A stretch of DNA of 64,000 nucleotides. Source: Omphalotus guepiniiformis. Lineage: Eukaryota; Basidiomycota; Agaricomycetes; Agaricales; Omphalotaceae. Below, in pieces: positions 1-11,392 of the stretch. The notes below the pieces were generated by a model. It was not told where the DNA came from. It did not search any database and was given only the letters and a program-made list of their open reading frames with translations. Position 1 is the first letter of the stretch. The number at the start of each line of letters is the position of its first letter. The translations under genes were made by a program, and so were the position numbers. The stretch spans positions 62,001 to 126,000 of the forward strand of contig JAQOOI010000051.1 in the NCBI GenBank assembly GCA_028554645.1. Direction: 5' to 3'.

Positions 1-1220
1 TCAAAAGTAAGTAAGTATCAATTGAGCAGAGATTGGATTCTTTTTAGGTAGTTTTCTAGGTAATTTTCCAGTTAGATAGTCAAAATGTAGGAACTTTGGG
101 TATAGATTGGTATAAAAACAGAAATATATCGCTTTGTCCGCGTTCTAGGTGTGTTAGGGCGTACCCAGGGTATCTAAATAAAGGTCCAGATCCTGTAAAT
201 AGCAACCAGTATCCTGACAGGTGACATTCTCCTTAGTGCATTGCAAATCTGGTCCCCTATAAGTTTCTCCAAAATTGGCACATTCTCCTCTACTAGGGCA
301 GCATTAGGAGTTGTGTAGAAGCTCTAGAGTTTATCTAGACCATGCCTCATCGTTTCTATCAGCCACCGTAAGGTACAGTAACTGTTTATTTCAAGTTTTA
401 CCCCTATACATCTCTTTTTGGTCAGATTTGTACTCAGGTTATATTTCTTGTTTAGGATAGCTCTCAGCTTCTCCTAGGACAGTATTCTATCCCATAGTTT
501 CGTCTAAGACCTCCAATTAGAGTGCCTTTGTCTTTCCATCAAGTTCAGAGGGTTACTGAATTTCAGAGAGATACTCAGATCCAGAGAGATACTCATTTTC
601 AGTATCTAACTCCTTCCAGCATGAGTATTGAGTATCTAACTCATTTGTGCAGATGTAACTTTTGAATCTACTTCCATTATTACACAGATTGGCATTTCAT
701 CTCAGTGACATTATATCCACATAGTACTCAATGTACAATATTTCTCTGGTAATACAATCTTCAAGATTGCCCATATTCTCAGCATTCAATCTTATAGTGC
801 CAACTTAGTTAGCAAGACCAGCTGGAACTTTTGATCAGTCCAAAGGACTTAGATAGTTGTTCAATTGAAGTGAAAATCCATCAACCCCTTGGATTACAGT
901 CAACAACACTTGGTAGAGTCTCTAGTTATTAGAGGGTGGGTCTGACCAACTCAATCTGGTATGGAACATTGGAATTCCAACACATCTGGAGAGGCATAAC
1001 TAGTATCTCTTTGTATAACCCATTGGTCACAGTTGCTTAGTACCAGATTCAGTACTGTAGCAAACACTACACTTAGGTATTGTGAGTACAAGTATGTTTC
1101 ATGTCTTAACTAGCAGTCTGGGGTGACTCTAGTCCTTTATGTTCAGTTTCCAATGCTTGAACATTCCATATTTACTTCAATCTGATAGATTTCAGTACTG
1201 AAAGGCTTTTTGACGCAACA
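1..1220 (-). repeat. C-family LTR, reversed, partial (runs off the left edge)
   Basis: This is the reverse complement of the first two thirds of the LTRs that bound element C further right (matching the stretch from 58018). Its biological 5' end, TGTTGCGTC, lies at 1220 and the copy runs off the window at base 1. No polypurine tract lies to its right, so it is the 5' LTR of a minus-strand element outside the window, or a solo LTR. The flank at 1221-1224 is ccgg. It abuts the 5' leader of element A, so it most likely inserted just upstream of A's gag. Confidence 0.9.
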
Positions 1221-1243
1221 CCGGTGATGAAGATTTTAGGCGG

Positions 1244-2293
1244 ATGATGCAGGAGTTTCTTACCACTAGCATGGCTGGTTTTACTAACATGGCTAGGGCA
1301 TTTAATACACAGGCATCCGCGGCTCCGGAGAGCAAATTGCGCTTGAAGGAGCCAGACGTTTTTGACGGCTCGGATCCGCGGAAGCTCCGAAACTTCATCA
1401 TTTCCTTGGCCCTTCACCACTCAGATCGGCCTCAATATTTCTCTTCCGACGATCGTAAGATCACTTTCGCGCTCTCTTATTTGTCTGGATCAGCTCTGGA
1501 ATATTTCCAGCCAGAGCTACTGAACCCGGATCCGGACGATCCTCCGGCATGGATGGTCAATTATCAGGCCTTCATGCAAGAGCTGATGGAAAATTTCGGA
1601 GAGTACGATATGGAAGCGGAGGCTGAGCAACGCCTCAGTGGACTCAAAATGAGGGATACGGATCGAATCCGTAATTACAATGTAAAGTTTGGAGCCTACG
1701 CAGCAATGGTTCTTTGGGATCAAGCTGCTCTACGCTGGGCCTATTATCAAGGTTTGCCATCTCGTATTAAGGACGAACTAATGAGGATCGAGTATCCAAA
1801 AACCTATCAGGGGACCAGGAAAGAGGCCACCAAGATTGATGCTCGTTACTGGGCTCGCTCTGCTGAAAAGCAGCGAGAACAACGGACGTCTGGTGGAGGC
1901 TCCGGGAACTCTGGAAGTGGCTCCTCCACTTCACAATCTGGCTCGCAGAAGAAGAAGAGTGGCAATCCCAACAAGCCCTCCTCTTCCTCTAACAACCGCT
2001 CGTACTCCGGAAACTCCGGATCTGGTTCTGGTTCTGGCTCCGGTTCTAACTCCGGCAAGACAAATTCCTCTTCGACCACGCCAAAACCATACGCGGATAG
2101 GCTAGGAAAGGATGGGAAGTTGACGCAGGCGGAGAAGGACAGGCGCCGGAAGTTGAAGTTATGTTTCTTTTGTGGAGGTAATCATACTATGGATAATTGT
2201 GATAAGCGGAAGAAGTTGAACGAGGCTCGTGGACGAGCTTCGGAGGTAACTTCGGAGGACCCCAAACCGACTCCAAAGGAGTCGGAAAAATAG
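1244..2293 (+). CDS. gag: Element A Gag
   Basis: Capsid-nucleocapsid polyprotein of 349 residues, predicted to form the particle that packages element RNA. Residues about 35-200 resemble the retrotransposon Gag domain, with a conserved F-G-D-x-D-like stretch. A Ser/Gly/Asn-rich low-complexity linker covers about 215-280. A zinc knuckle follows near residues 307-319, but its spacing is CX2CX3HX4C, one residue shorter than the usual CX2CX4HX4C. The ATG at 1244 is the first in frame. The stop at 2291-2293 overlaps an open pol frame shifted by -1, so pol is probably made by frameshifting, although no canonical slippery heptamer is visible (the last codons read tcg gaa aaa tag). Confidence 0.85.
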   Translation: MMQEFLTTSMAGFTNMARAFNTQASAAPESKLRLKEPDVFDGSDPRKLRNFIISLALHHSDRPQYFSSDDRKITFALSYLSGSALEYFQPELLNPDPDDPPAWMVNYQAFMQELMENFGEYDMEAEAEQRLSGLKMRDTDRIRNYNVKFGAYAAMVLWDQAALRWAYYQGLPSRIKDELMRIEYPKTYQGTRKEATKIDARYWARSAEKQREQRTSGGGSGNSGSGSSTSQSGSQKKKSGNPNKPSSSSNNRSYSGNSGSGSGSGSGSNSGKTNSSSTTPKPYADRLGKDGKLTQAEKDRRRKLKLCFFCGGNHTMDNCDKRKKLNEARGRASEVTSEDPKPTPKESEK

Positions 2294-5200
2294 TCCGCAG
2301 CCCAGATGCCTCGACACGAAATTTGGGTTGCGTTGGCCACGATCGTGTCATCTCCGAGGTTACTCTCAACGCGTCCGCTCTTTTACACCACTCTGATTCA
2401 CTTGTATTACCACTTTGTATCGATCGGAGCTCCTCGGGCCTCAAGGGCCTTGTTAGGGAGCCCGAAAATCAGTCTACTTCATTTTTGAAATTTTCTACGT
2501 TACTTGATTCTGGTTCTTCTCATAGTTTCCTCGATTCAAAATTTGTTCATGATTATTTTCTTCCGGTAACTCCGGTTCCTCCGGTTCGACTACGCCTTCT
2601 TGATGGTTCAACCGCTTCTTCATTAATTGAAGAGCTTGTTACTTTACCTGTTCAATTTCCTTCCGGGGAGACCTTGTCTCTTGACTTTTTTGTCACTTCT
2701 TTGGATTCGTCTTGTAAAGCTGTTTTAGGATACAACTTTCTCACCCGCTACAACCCGTTGGTTGACTGGGTCACAGGAGTTATTTCATTCCGAAACACTG
2801 ATCAAACAGTTCCATCTCCCATTCCGCAGGCTGCATCTTCAACTCCGGTTGAGGTCGCGTCCATCGACGCATCTCCGACACCTACCTCTCGTCCTCGGAA
2901 GGCGAACTTTCCCTTTGAACCCATCTACTCATATCCAACCGTCACGCAAATGGGAGCAAGAATTTCGGACCCGTCGGATCCGGATATTGCTTTTATTGGT
3001 GCTGCAGCATTCATACGGGCTTGCAAGGAAGCTGGACAAGATCCCATTGTGATCTACGGACGTCCGGTTGCCTCCGTTACTGGTAACGCAGCATCTATCC
3101 ATTCACCTGTTGATCTCTCCGGAATACCGAAAGAGTATCACGATTTTGCTGACGTTTTTGATGAAGGTCTTTCAGAAGTCTTACCACCGTACCGCCCTTA
3201 CGACCTTAAAATCGACTTAGAGGACGGTGCTGAACCTCCCCTCGGACGTGTTTACCCACTGTCCGCGAAGGAACTAGAGGCCCTTAGGACTTTCTTGGAC
3301 AAGCATCTCGCCAACGGATTCATTACGACCTCTTCATCTAAACACGGAGCTCCGGTATTGTTTGTTCCTAAAAAGAATGGCTCACTCCGTCTCTGTGTAG
3401 ATTTTCGTGGCTTGAACAAGATTACCCGCAAGGACTGGTATCCTTTACCATTAATTTCCGACCTCCTTGACGCTCCTAAAAAGGCGAAAATCTATACCAA
3501 GCTTGATCTTCGACATGCTTACCACTTGGTCCGGATCGCCGAGGGAGACGAATGGAAAACTGCTTTCCGCACCAGATACGGCTCTTACGAATGGAAGGTC
3601 ATTCCCGAGGGACTAACCAATGCTCCGGCAGCTTTTCAACGGTTTGTAAATGAAATATTTGCTGACTTACTAGATGTCTACGTTATTGTCTACCTGGACG
3701 ACGTTCTAATCTATTCGGACAACCGAGCAGACCATCGAAAACATGTCCGCAAGGTTCTCCGACGCCTCCGGAAGCACGGTTTATTCTGCAATCCCAACAA
3801 ATGTGTCTTCGACTCCGAAACTGTTGAATACCTCGGTTACATTCTGTCACCGGACGGTCTTCGGATGTCCGAGGAGAAGGTTAAGGCCATCGTCGATTGG
3901 CCCCTTCCTCGACCGGGACGCATCAAAGACATTCAGTCCTTCCTTGGTTTCTGCAATTTCTACCGCCGTTTCATTTTCAATTATTCTGGTATCGTGGTTC
4001 CACTAACTCGTCTTACTCGTAAAGGTATTCCTTGGAAATGGTCCGAGGAGTGTCAACATTCTTTTGATTCACTTAAATCTGCTTTTCTTTCCGCTCCTGT
4101 TTTAACTCACTAGGAACCTGACCGACAGATAGTCCTGGAAACGGACGCCTTGGACTACGCTATAGCGGCAATTCTTTCACTTCGTATGGACGATGGAGAA
4201 ATCCATCCAGTCGCATTCCTGTCTCGGACCCTTCATGCCGCCGAGCTCAACTACGACACACACGACAAGGAGCTCCTCGCCATCTTTGAATCTTTCCAAC
4301 ACTGGCGGCATTACTTGGAGGGCTCCGCAACGCCGGTCGACGTGGTCACAGATCATAAGAACTTGGAGTACTTCAGTACTACCAAGGTCTTGACGCGCCG
4401 ACAGGTTAGATGGAGTGAATACTTGTCTCACTTTAATATGGTAATCCGGTTCCGACCGGGGCGCCTCGGAGCAAAACCTGACGCTCTGACTCGACGTTGG
4501 GACGTCTACCCAAAAGAGGGAGATAGTACTTACGCTACGGTCAATCCACAGAATCTGAAACCGATTTTCACCCAAGAACAACTATCGACTTCACTTCGAG
4601 CAACTTTCCTAGAAGGTCCGGTCCTTCGCGCTAGTATCATTATGGATCTCGACAAACTACACCAGTCGATCCGGGAATCTCTAGCTTCAGACCCGGAGTC
4701 CAAGGCAGGTATGTCACTTGCCAATGATGATGCTAACAAACGTTGGACTTTAGACAACTCCGGACAACTCCGGCTCGACAGTCGCATTTATGTTCCAGAC
4801 TCGGGTGACCTGCGGCTTCAGGTACTTCGATATTTCCATGACCATCCACTCTCAGGACACTTTGGGCAGAACCGGACACTAGAGGTCATCCGAAGACAGT
4901 ATACCTGGCCTCGGATCCGAGAGTTTGTCCGGTCCTACGTGCAATCCTGCACTGTTTGCGGTCGCAACAAGAGCCGTAGACACCGTCCTTATGGTCTTCT
5001 TCAACCTCTCCCAGTACCGGAACGTCCTTGGGATTCCATATCCATGGACTTCATTGAACAACTTCCGGATTCTCATGGCTTTACAGCCATTCTAGTCGTG
5101 GTAGACAGGGCATCTAAGCAAGCCATTTTTATTCCTACTTTTGACACCATAACCTCCGAACAGCTAGCCCAACTTTTCGTCCTTCACGTATTCTCCAAAC

Positions 5201-6129
5201 ACGGTGTTCCTCGGCATGTCACCTCCGACCGGGGCTCCGAGTTTGTCTCGCAGTTTTTTAGGGCTTTAGGTAAAGCGTTGCAGATGGAGCTTCATTACAC
5301 CTCCGGTTATCATCCGGAGGCTGATGGACAAACTGAACGAGCTAACCAAACTCTGGAACAGTACATCCGAATTTATTGTTCTTACCAACAGGATGACTGG
5401 GATGAACTCTTGGCCATTGCAGAGTTTGCTTACAATAATGCTCCGAACGGCTCCACTGGCATTTCGCCCTTCTTTGCCAACAAAGGTTATCACCCAAACC
5501 TTTCAATACATCCGGAATACGACCTCGCATCCGACCGGGCTCGACAGTTTGTGGTCAACCTTGACGAGCTCCACACTTTTCTACGCAATGAGATTACTCT
5601 TGCTCAGACTCGTTACAAGGAACAAGCTGACCGGCGGAGGTCCTCGGCTCCGGAATTTCCCATTGGCTCAGAAGTATATCTTAACGCTAAGCACATTCGT
5701 TCTACCCGTCCTACAGCTAAATTTTCCGAGAAATATCTAGGACCATTTAAAATTCTAGCTCGACCTAGTAACCTTGCCTATACACTACAGCTTCCAGACT
5801 ACCTCCGGTCCGTACATCCAGTATTCCATGTCTCCCAACTCGAACCAGCACCTCCCAACACCATTCCTAACCGCACGCAACCTCCGCCTCCTCCGGTTGA
5901 GGTCAACGGTGAAGTTGAATACGAGATCACTCAAATACTGGACTCCAAGTTGGATCGGAGACACCGGAAATGTCCGCTATTGTACTATGTCCAATGGCTT
6001 GGTTATGAAGGAACAGATGAAGAATTCTCGTGGGTCTTAGCTGATGAACTCACGGCTGAAGACTACATCCAGGATTTCCATGTCCGATATCCGGACAAAC
6101 CTGGACCTCTGTCGAAGTTGATAGTCTGA
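2206..6129 (+). pseudogene. pol: Element A Pol (protease-RT-RNase H-integrase-chromodomain) with one in-frame stop
   Basis: The frame is open from 2206; the first ATG is at 2323. Numbering from that ATG, the aspartic protease motif D-S-G is at residues 62-64 and the RT catalytic YLDD at 457-460 (3691-3702). RNase H begins after a TAG stop at 4111-4113, and the same frame resumes at once, so this is a single nonsense change. The second part has the RNase H motif around ETDALDYA, an HHCC zinc finger (about 4840-4970), a DD35E integrase core (TSDRGSE near 5224, DGQTE near 5323) and a chromodomain (about 5910-6100) with the aromatic Y-V-Q-W-L-G-Y core. The domain order is standard for Ty3/Gypsy. 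Readthrough of the TAG could yield full Pol, but simple inactivation is likelier. Confidence 0.9.
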
Positions 6130-6318
6130 TCGGACGTCCTCGGATGTTGACGGTCTTGGTGTTTCTTTCTTTTCTTATTTCTATCTTTCTCTTATTATCA
6201 CGCTTATCTCATCGTGAAAACAGACATTCATTTATATACAAACAAAACAAAAAAGCTATCAAGGAAAAACAGAAGTTATTACAACACCATTTCTTTCTAT
6301 CTACATTTCATTCTCTAT

Positions 6319-7803
6319 TTACGTCCTACTCGGACCTCCGCGCTCTTCTCGTCGTCTCTCGATTTCTCTTCGCCTCTCTGCGAACATCTCTCGCTCCTCC
6401 GCGGTATAGCGAGAATTCGTCTCTTCCTCTTGTCTGATCCTCTCTGCCGGGACTTCTCGGACGCCCGTGCAGATTTCTTCCACTTGTTCAAAAAATTCTG
6501 TTAACTGGGCGGCCTCTCCGCCCAGTACTCCCTGAACCATCCTACTGTTCATTACACTTGGGAGGGTCGGTTCTCGGACCTCCGGATGGGCATCCGATCG
6601 CTCTGCTTGGTCCCGCTCCCAAGCAAAGTGTAGCTCTCGGCCCATCTCGGCGAGCCGGATCGAGGCGTTGATTATCGCCTGGTTCATGATGTACGACCCC
6701 TGGATAGGAGTCGTTGCACCCATTGCCATTCCCAAGGCAAGGGCCCAGTCGCGGGTCCGCTCCGCCAAGAAAACACCCCAACTAGAGACCTCTTCTCTAG
6801 TTGAGTATACGGCGGCGTCAACGTCGTCGATCCGCCGGTTCACCAAATCTAACTCAGAGAGCTCCGCGGAGTCCCGAGGCTCTCCTGCTCGTCCCTCGAC
6901 CTTCTTCTCTAACCTAGCTAACCTGGATAGTATTTCTTCATTTTGCTGCATGAGCAGCTCGAGGGAAGCCGGAGAAAAGGAAGTGGTGGTGGTACTCGGA
7001 GCACCGACTCGCTCCGAAAACGAGCATTTTGATTTTTGTTTCCTGCATTCGTCGCAGGAGGTGGATTTGGTGTTCCGAGGGCGCCCGGAACAGTGGTATC
7101 GTCGTGCCCGGCACTGCAGGCAGGCGGGTCGGGAGCTAGGAGCTCCGGTTTCTTCTTCTTCGTCTTCTTCATCTGAAATGACAATAGACTAATATTTTGT
7201 TATAACTCAATTCCAATACTGGTATTCATTTACTTACCGCTGAAATCACGTTTTTTCTCTTTTTCTTAGGAGACCCACCGGCCTCCGGTTCCTCTTGTGC
7301 CTTTCGTTTCCCATCCCTCTTCTCTTTCCTCCTCCTCGCTTCCTCGGCCTTCTCAATAGCCCTCCTGGCTTTCTTCTCCTCCTCCGCCTCACTTTCCTCC
7401 TCGGCCCTCCGGTTCTCCTCATCCAGAATCCTTTGCGCCTCCTCAATCTCTCTCCTCCTCCGCTCTCGCTCCTCCGCCCTCCACTTTTCTTGCGCCTCCT
7501 GACGCCACTCCTGAATCCTCCGGACTTCCTCTGTCCACTCATTCTTTGCCTTATCGTACTCAGCCCACTCCCTATCTTCTTCCTGTTCAACTAAAAGAAC
7601 ATTGAGTATCAGACATCCGCAGACAGGATAAACTCACCCATGGCAATAGCCACTTTTATTCTATCAAACTCCTCCGCATTCTCCGGTGTCTTCCTTCGAG
7701 GCAAGGCTGGTTTGACCCTTGGCTCGGGTTCCGGACGTCCGAATGGCGCCGGAAGGGGGTATTCATTTTCAAAGGTTGGGGTGGTGGCTCGAGTCGCTGG
7801 CAT
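6319..7803 (-). CDS. Antisense gene Z of element A: Zn2Cys6-like coiled-coil protein, three exons
   Basis: The model is ATG at 7803, exon 1 to 7638, GTGAGT...TTTTAG intron, exon 2 7590-7238, GTAAGT...TATTAG intron, exon 3 7188-6319. All joins keep frame and give 462 residues. Residues about 56-155 are Glu/Arg-rich and probably a long coiled coil, ending in a KKKRK nuclear-localisation-like patch. An acidic stretch with a SIVISDEE start follows. Six cysteines at about 196-228 have spacing CX2CX6CX11CX2CX6C with basic residues between, matching the fungal Zn2Cys6 DNA-binding cluster. A second coiled coil starts near 250. It lies opposite the 3' untranslated part of the retroelement, converging on pol. 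A nuclear DNA-binding role is inferred from the cluster; no target is shown. Confidence 0.75.
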
Positions 7804-7948
7804 CTTTGTGTTGAGTTTACGGGGTTGAAGAGCGCGGGGTTGGGGGAACTTAGAGGTTTGCAGGCTAGGCTTTTATATCAATCCAGTGTTTGGCAGGATT
7901 TGGTCGATGTTGAAAATTCGGACACATCTCACTCCGAGGGGCAGGGTC

Positions 7949-7995
7949 GGACTTGGGACTTGGGACTTGGGACTTGGGACTTGGGACTTGGTACT
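7949..7995. repeat. Short tandem repeat, unit gacttgg (7 bp, about five copies)
   Basis: Perfect to near-perfect copies of a 7-bp unit lie between the start of antisense gene Z and the purine tract of element A. This is the upstream region of gene Z, so it may carry regulatory repeats or may simply be replication slippage. Confidence 0.85.
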
Positions 7996-8023
7996 TAGGG
8001 TTCTTGAGGGCAAGAACCCTAAG
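7994..8023. repeat. Perfect 13-bp inverted repeat with a 4-nt loop
   Basis: CTTAGGGTTCTTG (7994-8006) and its exact reverse complement (8011-8023) are separated by AGGG. It ends where the polypurine tract of element A begins. In RNA it would be a stable hairpin directly upstream of the plus-strand primer. Confidence 0.9.
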
Positions 8024-8033
8024 AGGGAGATAC
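8021..8033 (+). other. Element A polypurine tract
   Basis: A purine-rich run, aagagggagatac, stands immediately before the TGTTA start of the 3' LTR. This is the expected place for the plus-strand primer of reverse transcription. Confidence 0.75.
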
Positions 8034-8573
8034 TGTTACGGCTATGCGCCGGAACTCCGGGTCAGACCTCCGGTTTCTAGAACTTCTTTGATTTCTTCTT
8101 CCTGACATCTATTCAATCTTGCCATATGGTTCACTTTACAAATTCACGCTTTCCTATTCGCTTTTATTATTCTTTTCTACTCCGGACATCCGAACGTCGC
8201 CGACGTTCCATGTTCTTATTGTTCTTTAGTTTCATTCTTCTCACACTATTGTTTTATTACTCCGAGTATCTCCGGTAGAATACTCATATAAATACTTCAC
8301 GCTTATACTGTATATACTTTAGTTTTAAATCAATTTAGTCTCCGGACTACTATCTTGAATTTCTCGTCTGAACTCTCATCTCTCCTCGGACTTCCAATCC
8401 GGGTGCAGCACGGGGGGCAGTATCGAAATAATACTGCCTACCGGGTGAAGTCTTGTTGCCGGAGCAATTCGGGGCTCCTGGTTTATCTTGTCTTGTTCCT
8501 TTCGAACTCCTTCTCTCGGACCTCCTCGGAGGTCCTCACTTTCTTACCGTCTCTAGTCCGCACGGACTTAACA
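8034..8573 (+). repeat. Element A 3' LTR (540 bp)
   Basis: It begins TGTTA and ends TAACA, giving a perfect 5-bp terminal inverted repeat with TG...CA ends, and follows a polypurine tract. TCCGG strings are common within it. The flank after it (gatac) is inside a reversed C-family LTR. The matching left flank is outside the window, so the target duplication cannot be checked. Confidence 0.8.
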
Positions 8574-9215
8574 GATACTCAGATCCAGAGAGATACTCAT
8601 TTTCAGTATCTAACTCCTTTCATCATGAGTATTGAGTATCTAACTCATTTGAGTAGATGTAACTTTGAATCTACTTCCATTATTACACAGATTGGCATTT
8701 CATCTTAGTGACATTATGTTCACATAGTACTCAATGTACAAATATTTCTCTGGTAATACAATCTTCAAGATTGCCCATATTCTCAGCTTTCAATCTTGTA
8801 GTGCCAACTTAGTTAGCAAGACCAGCTGGAACTTTTGAGGACTTAGATAATTGTTCAATTGAAGTGAACATCCATCAACCCCTTGGATTACAGTCAACAA
8901 CACTTGGTAGAGTCTCTAGTTATTAGAGGGTGGGTCTGACCAACTCAATCTGGTATGGAACATTGGAATTCCAACACATCTGGAGAGGCATAACTAGTAT
9001 CTCTTTGTATAACCCATTGGTCACAGTTGGTTAGCACCAGATTTAGCACTGTAGCAAACACTACACTTTAGGCATTGTGAGTACAAGTATGTTTCATGTC
9101 TTAACTAGCAGTCTGGGGTGACTCTAGTCCTTTATGTTCAGTTTCCAATGCTTGAACATTCCATATTTACTTCAATCTGATAGATTTCAGTACTGAAAGG
9201 CTTTTTGACGCAACA
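8574..9215 (-). repeat. C-family LTR fragment, reversed
   Basis: It matches 574-1220 of this window closely and so is the first third of a C-family LTR on the minus strand. Its 5' terminus (GACGCAACA on the plus strand) ends at 9215, followed by ccgt. Its other end is cut by element A at 8573/8574. It directly abuts the LINE fragment. Confidence 0.9.
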
Positions 9216-9282
9216 CCGTAACAAAAAAAAAAAATCCCGCGAAAGCAAACCCAAAAGAGGAGAAATTCTCGCCAACGAGTAA

Positions 9283-10128
9283 GCCAATCGGCTGCCCTCA
9301 ACGGAAATTCCAGAAAACAAAAAAGGAGACGCGTACTCTTCAGCAAAAACATCACCCACTACAGTACAAGAACAGAAACGCACTCACAAACTACTCTATC
9401 AAGAACGTGCTAAAGAAATCAATGCAAGAACACTCCTAAAGGAGAAAAAACGAATAACTGCCTCCCTCCTACGCAACTCGACCAAACACCTCTTCGGCAA
9501 AAACAAGTACATACCCCTTCCTCGCGTAATCAAGGATCCCAACTCTGACCAGCTGCTAGGAAACCCAGATGAGGTTAAAACCACCACTCAGAGATACTGG
9601 TCCAAATTATATGCACGTCAGCCACCCCCAAACATTCCCAAACCATGGCTCTCCACCCCCTCAGTCACAGCCATTCGGGACAGAGTGTCAAAAACACCAT
9701 TCCAATGGCCTAGAAAGGCAACCGTTGAGGAATTTCGAGCGCTGCTGCGAAAAGGTAACGCCCGTCCAGCACCGGGCCCCGATGAATGGGAAAAATGGAT
9801 AGTCAAAAATCTCTCTGATGACGGACTGCACTTAGTGATTCAACTTCACGACTACATCACCTCAACAGCTCGTTTCCTGGGACAAATCAAGGACATGTGG
9901 CTCACTATGTTCCACAAACGCGGACTCAGAACCGACCTCTCAAACTGGAGAGGAATTCTCCTCTCAAATTTTCTCGCCAACTCTCTGACTTCATGGCTAA
10001 ACTTCCAATTAGTACCTTACATGGCAGAACAGAAGATTCTCCCCGACACACAGGTGGCTACACAAAAAGACGTTCAAACTAGAGACCTTATGAGCTTCCT
10101 CGCAGGCATCAAATGCTGGGCTCACTGA
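9283..10128 (+). pseudogene. LINE reverse transcriptase, 5' fragment
   Basis: One frame is open from 9283 to the stop at 10126-10128. The protein shows the linker and the first RT blocks of non-LTR retrotransposons: a KHLFGKNKYIPLP-type region, then A-P-G-P-D-E-W and D-L-S-N-W-R-G-I (compare N-x-R-P-I in LINEs). It stops where element B begins at 10129; the continuation is at 41845. The stop comes from the 4-base target site, in which an original CGA appears as TGA. Bases 9216-9282 are probably upstream LINE sequence with a poly-A run. The endonuclease domain is not in the window. Confidence 0.75.
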
Positions 10129-11392
10129 TGTCGCGACTAAAAGCGGTCTAGGCTTAAAATCATGCAGATTAAGAAGGATTTTGGTTGTTCAAACATTGGA
10201 AACTGAACAATGAGAATTAGAGTTCACCCAGACTGCTAGTTGAAACATGAGAACACACTCAGTTACTCAAGCCTGAGTGTAGAATTAGCTACAGTACATG
10301 ATATGGTACTTAGCAACTGTGACCAATGGGATCATGGAGAGAGATACTAGTTTTGCCTCTCACTTTGTATTGGAGTACCAATGTTCCATGCTAAGTTGAG
10401 TTGGTCAGACCCACCCTCTAAAAACTAGAGACTCTCATGAGTGTTGTTTGATTGTAATCCAAGGGAATAATGGAAGTTACAATTCAATCTGAGAAACATC
10501 TAAGTCCACTGGACTATCTAACTCCAGCTGGTCTTGCTAACTCAGGTTGGCTGTAAAGACTGAATGCTGAGAGTGCAGACAATCTTGTATTGTTCTAACC
10601 AGAGAAATATGTTGTACATTTGGTACTATGCTTAGGATGGTGTTACAACTTGTGAACCACCTTTGTCTGTTGGCTGAAGAGCAAAAATCCTCTAAGTCAT
10701 TTCTGAAGAATGGAGTTAGATACTCAAGTTATCCTACCATGGAACTAGATGTTGATTCTGGAGTATCCCTCTGAAATGTAACATCTAACTGAGTGATACC
10801 CTGAACCCAGACACCCAAATAGGGAAGAATAAACGATTATTGGGACATAATACTGTCCATAGCTTGTTGCTAGAACCAGCTAAAAGGAGAAGTACCTCCT
10901 GGAGACAAATCAGATGCAAGATCTGGCCAGATAGACACATGTGCTACTGTACAGCTTGTGGATGATAGTAACAACGGAGTAGGGTCTAGATGACCTCTGA
11001 AACAAAGAAATAACCACTGGATATGCTAGGAACCTCACCAGCAGCCCCCAGTTAGGAAAATCAAAAGAGTTGCAAATTTCAAAATCATAAAAGATGTTGT
11101 CATATGGCACCATTCTGGACTGATATTGCGTGCTGTGCACCCTGGTTAGATACCCTGGACTTGATTGCCAAGCCACTATATGTACAAAGCGATTTTTATA
11201 ACAATTTTTATACCCAAGATACCTATACATGACAGTATCTAACTAAAAAAATACCTACAAAAATACCTAAAAAGACACCAATCCCTGCTCAATTAGTCTT
11301 TCTGTTATCTATTCTATTTACTCTGCTCAGATTCCCTTACATTTTCGAGATTTACTATATTTATTTTCTGACCTGTATATAAGAACTACCTA
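10129..11392 (+). repeat. Element B 5' LTR, 3' end deleted
   Basis: It starts TGTCGCGAC and matches the 3' LTR (from 40040) almost base for base as far as aagaactaccta at 11392, then switches directly into gag sequence. About 540 bp of LTR, the primer-binding site and the N-terminal two thirds of gag are missing relative to element C. A TATATAAG box at 11376-11383 is the likely promoter core. Confidence 0.9.

Larger units (their letters stand above)
1221..8573 (+). mobile_element. Element A: Ty3/Gypsy chromovirus, 5' LTR missing
   Basis: The order is gag, protease-RT-RNase H-integrase-chromodomain, an antisense gene, a purine tract and a 3' LTR. The integrase C-terminal chromodomain places it among chromoviruses. 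The 5' LTR and primer-binding site are absent because a reversed C-family LTR ends at 1220. Codon use is richer in G+C than in elements B, C and E, and short TCCGG/CCGGA strings are very common. The right end sits inside a reversed C-family LTR that resumes at 8574, so A inserted into that LTR. One in-frame stop in pol marks this copy as probably inactive. Confidence 0.9.

Noticed and set aside
2287..2293. Slippery heptamer for gag-pol of element A (G GAA AAA before the stop)
   Set aside because: It does not fit X XXY YYZ because the first three bases are not identical. The overlap with the -1 frame is real but the slip site is unproven.
6918..7184. 88-codon minus-strand frame starting at 7184 (Lys-rich)
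   Set aside because: It is out of frame with gene Z. Using the TATTAG acceptor at 7189-7190 keeps phase and gives the cysteine cluster.
7949..7995. CRISPR-like array at the short tandem repeat
   Set aside because: It is a 7-bp direct repeat without spacers, in a fungal transposon.
10910..11230. 106-codon minus-strand frames inside the B LTRs (10910-11230 and 40821-41141)
   Set aside because: The two copies are simply LTR duplicates. No start context, domain or constraint is seen.
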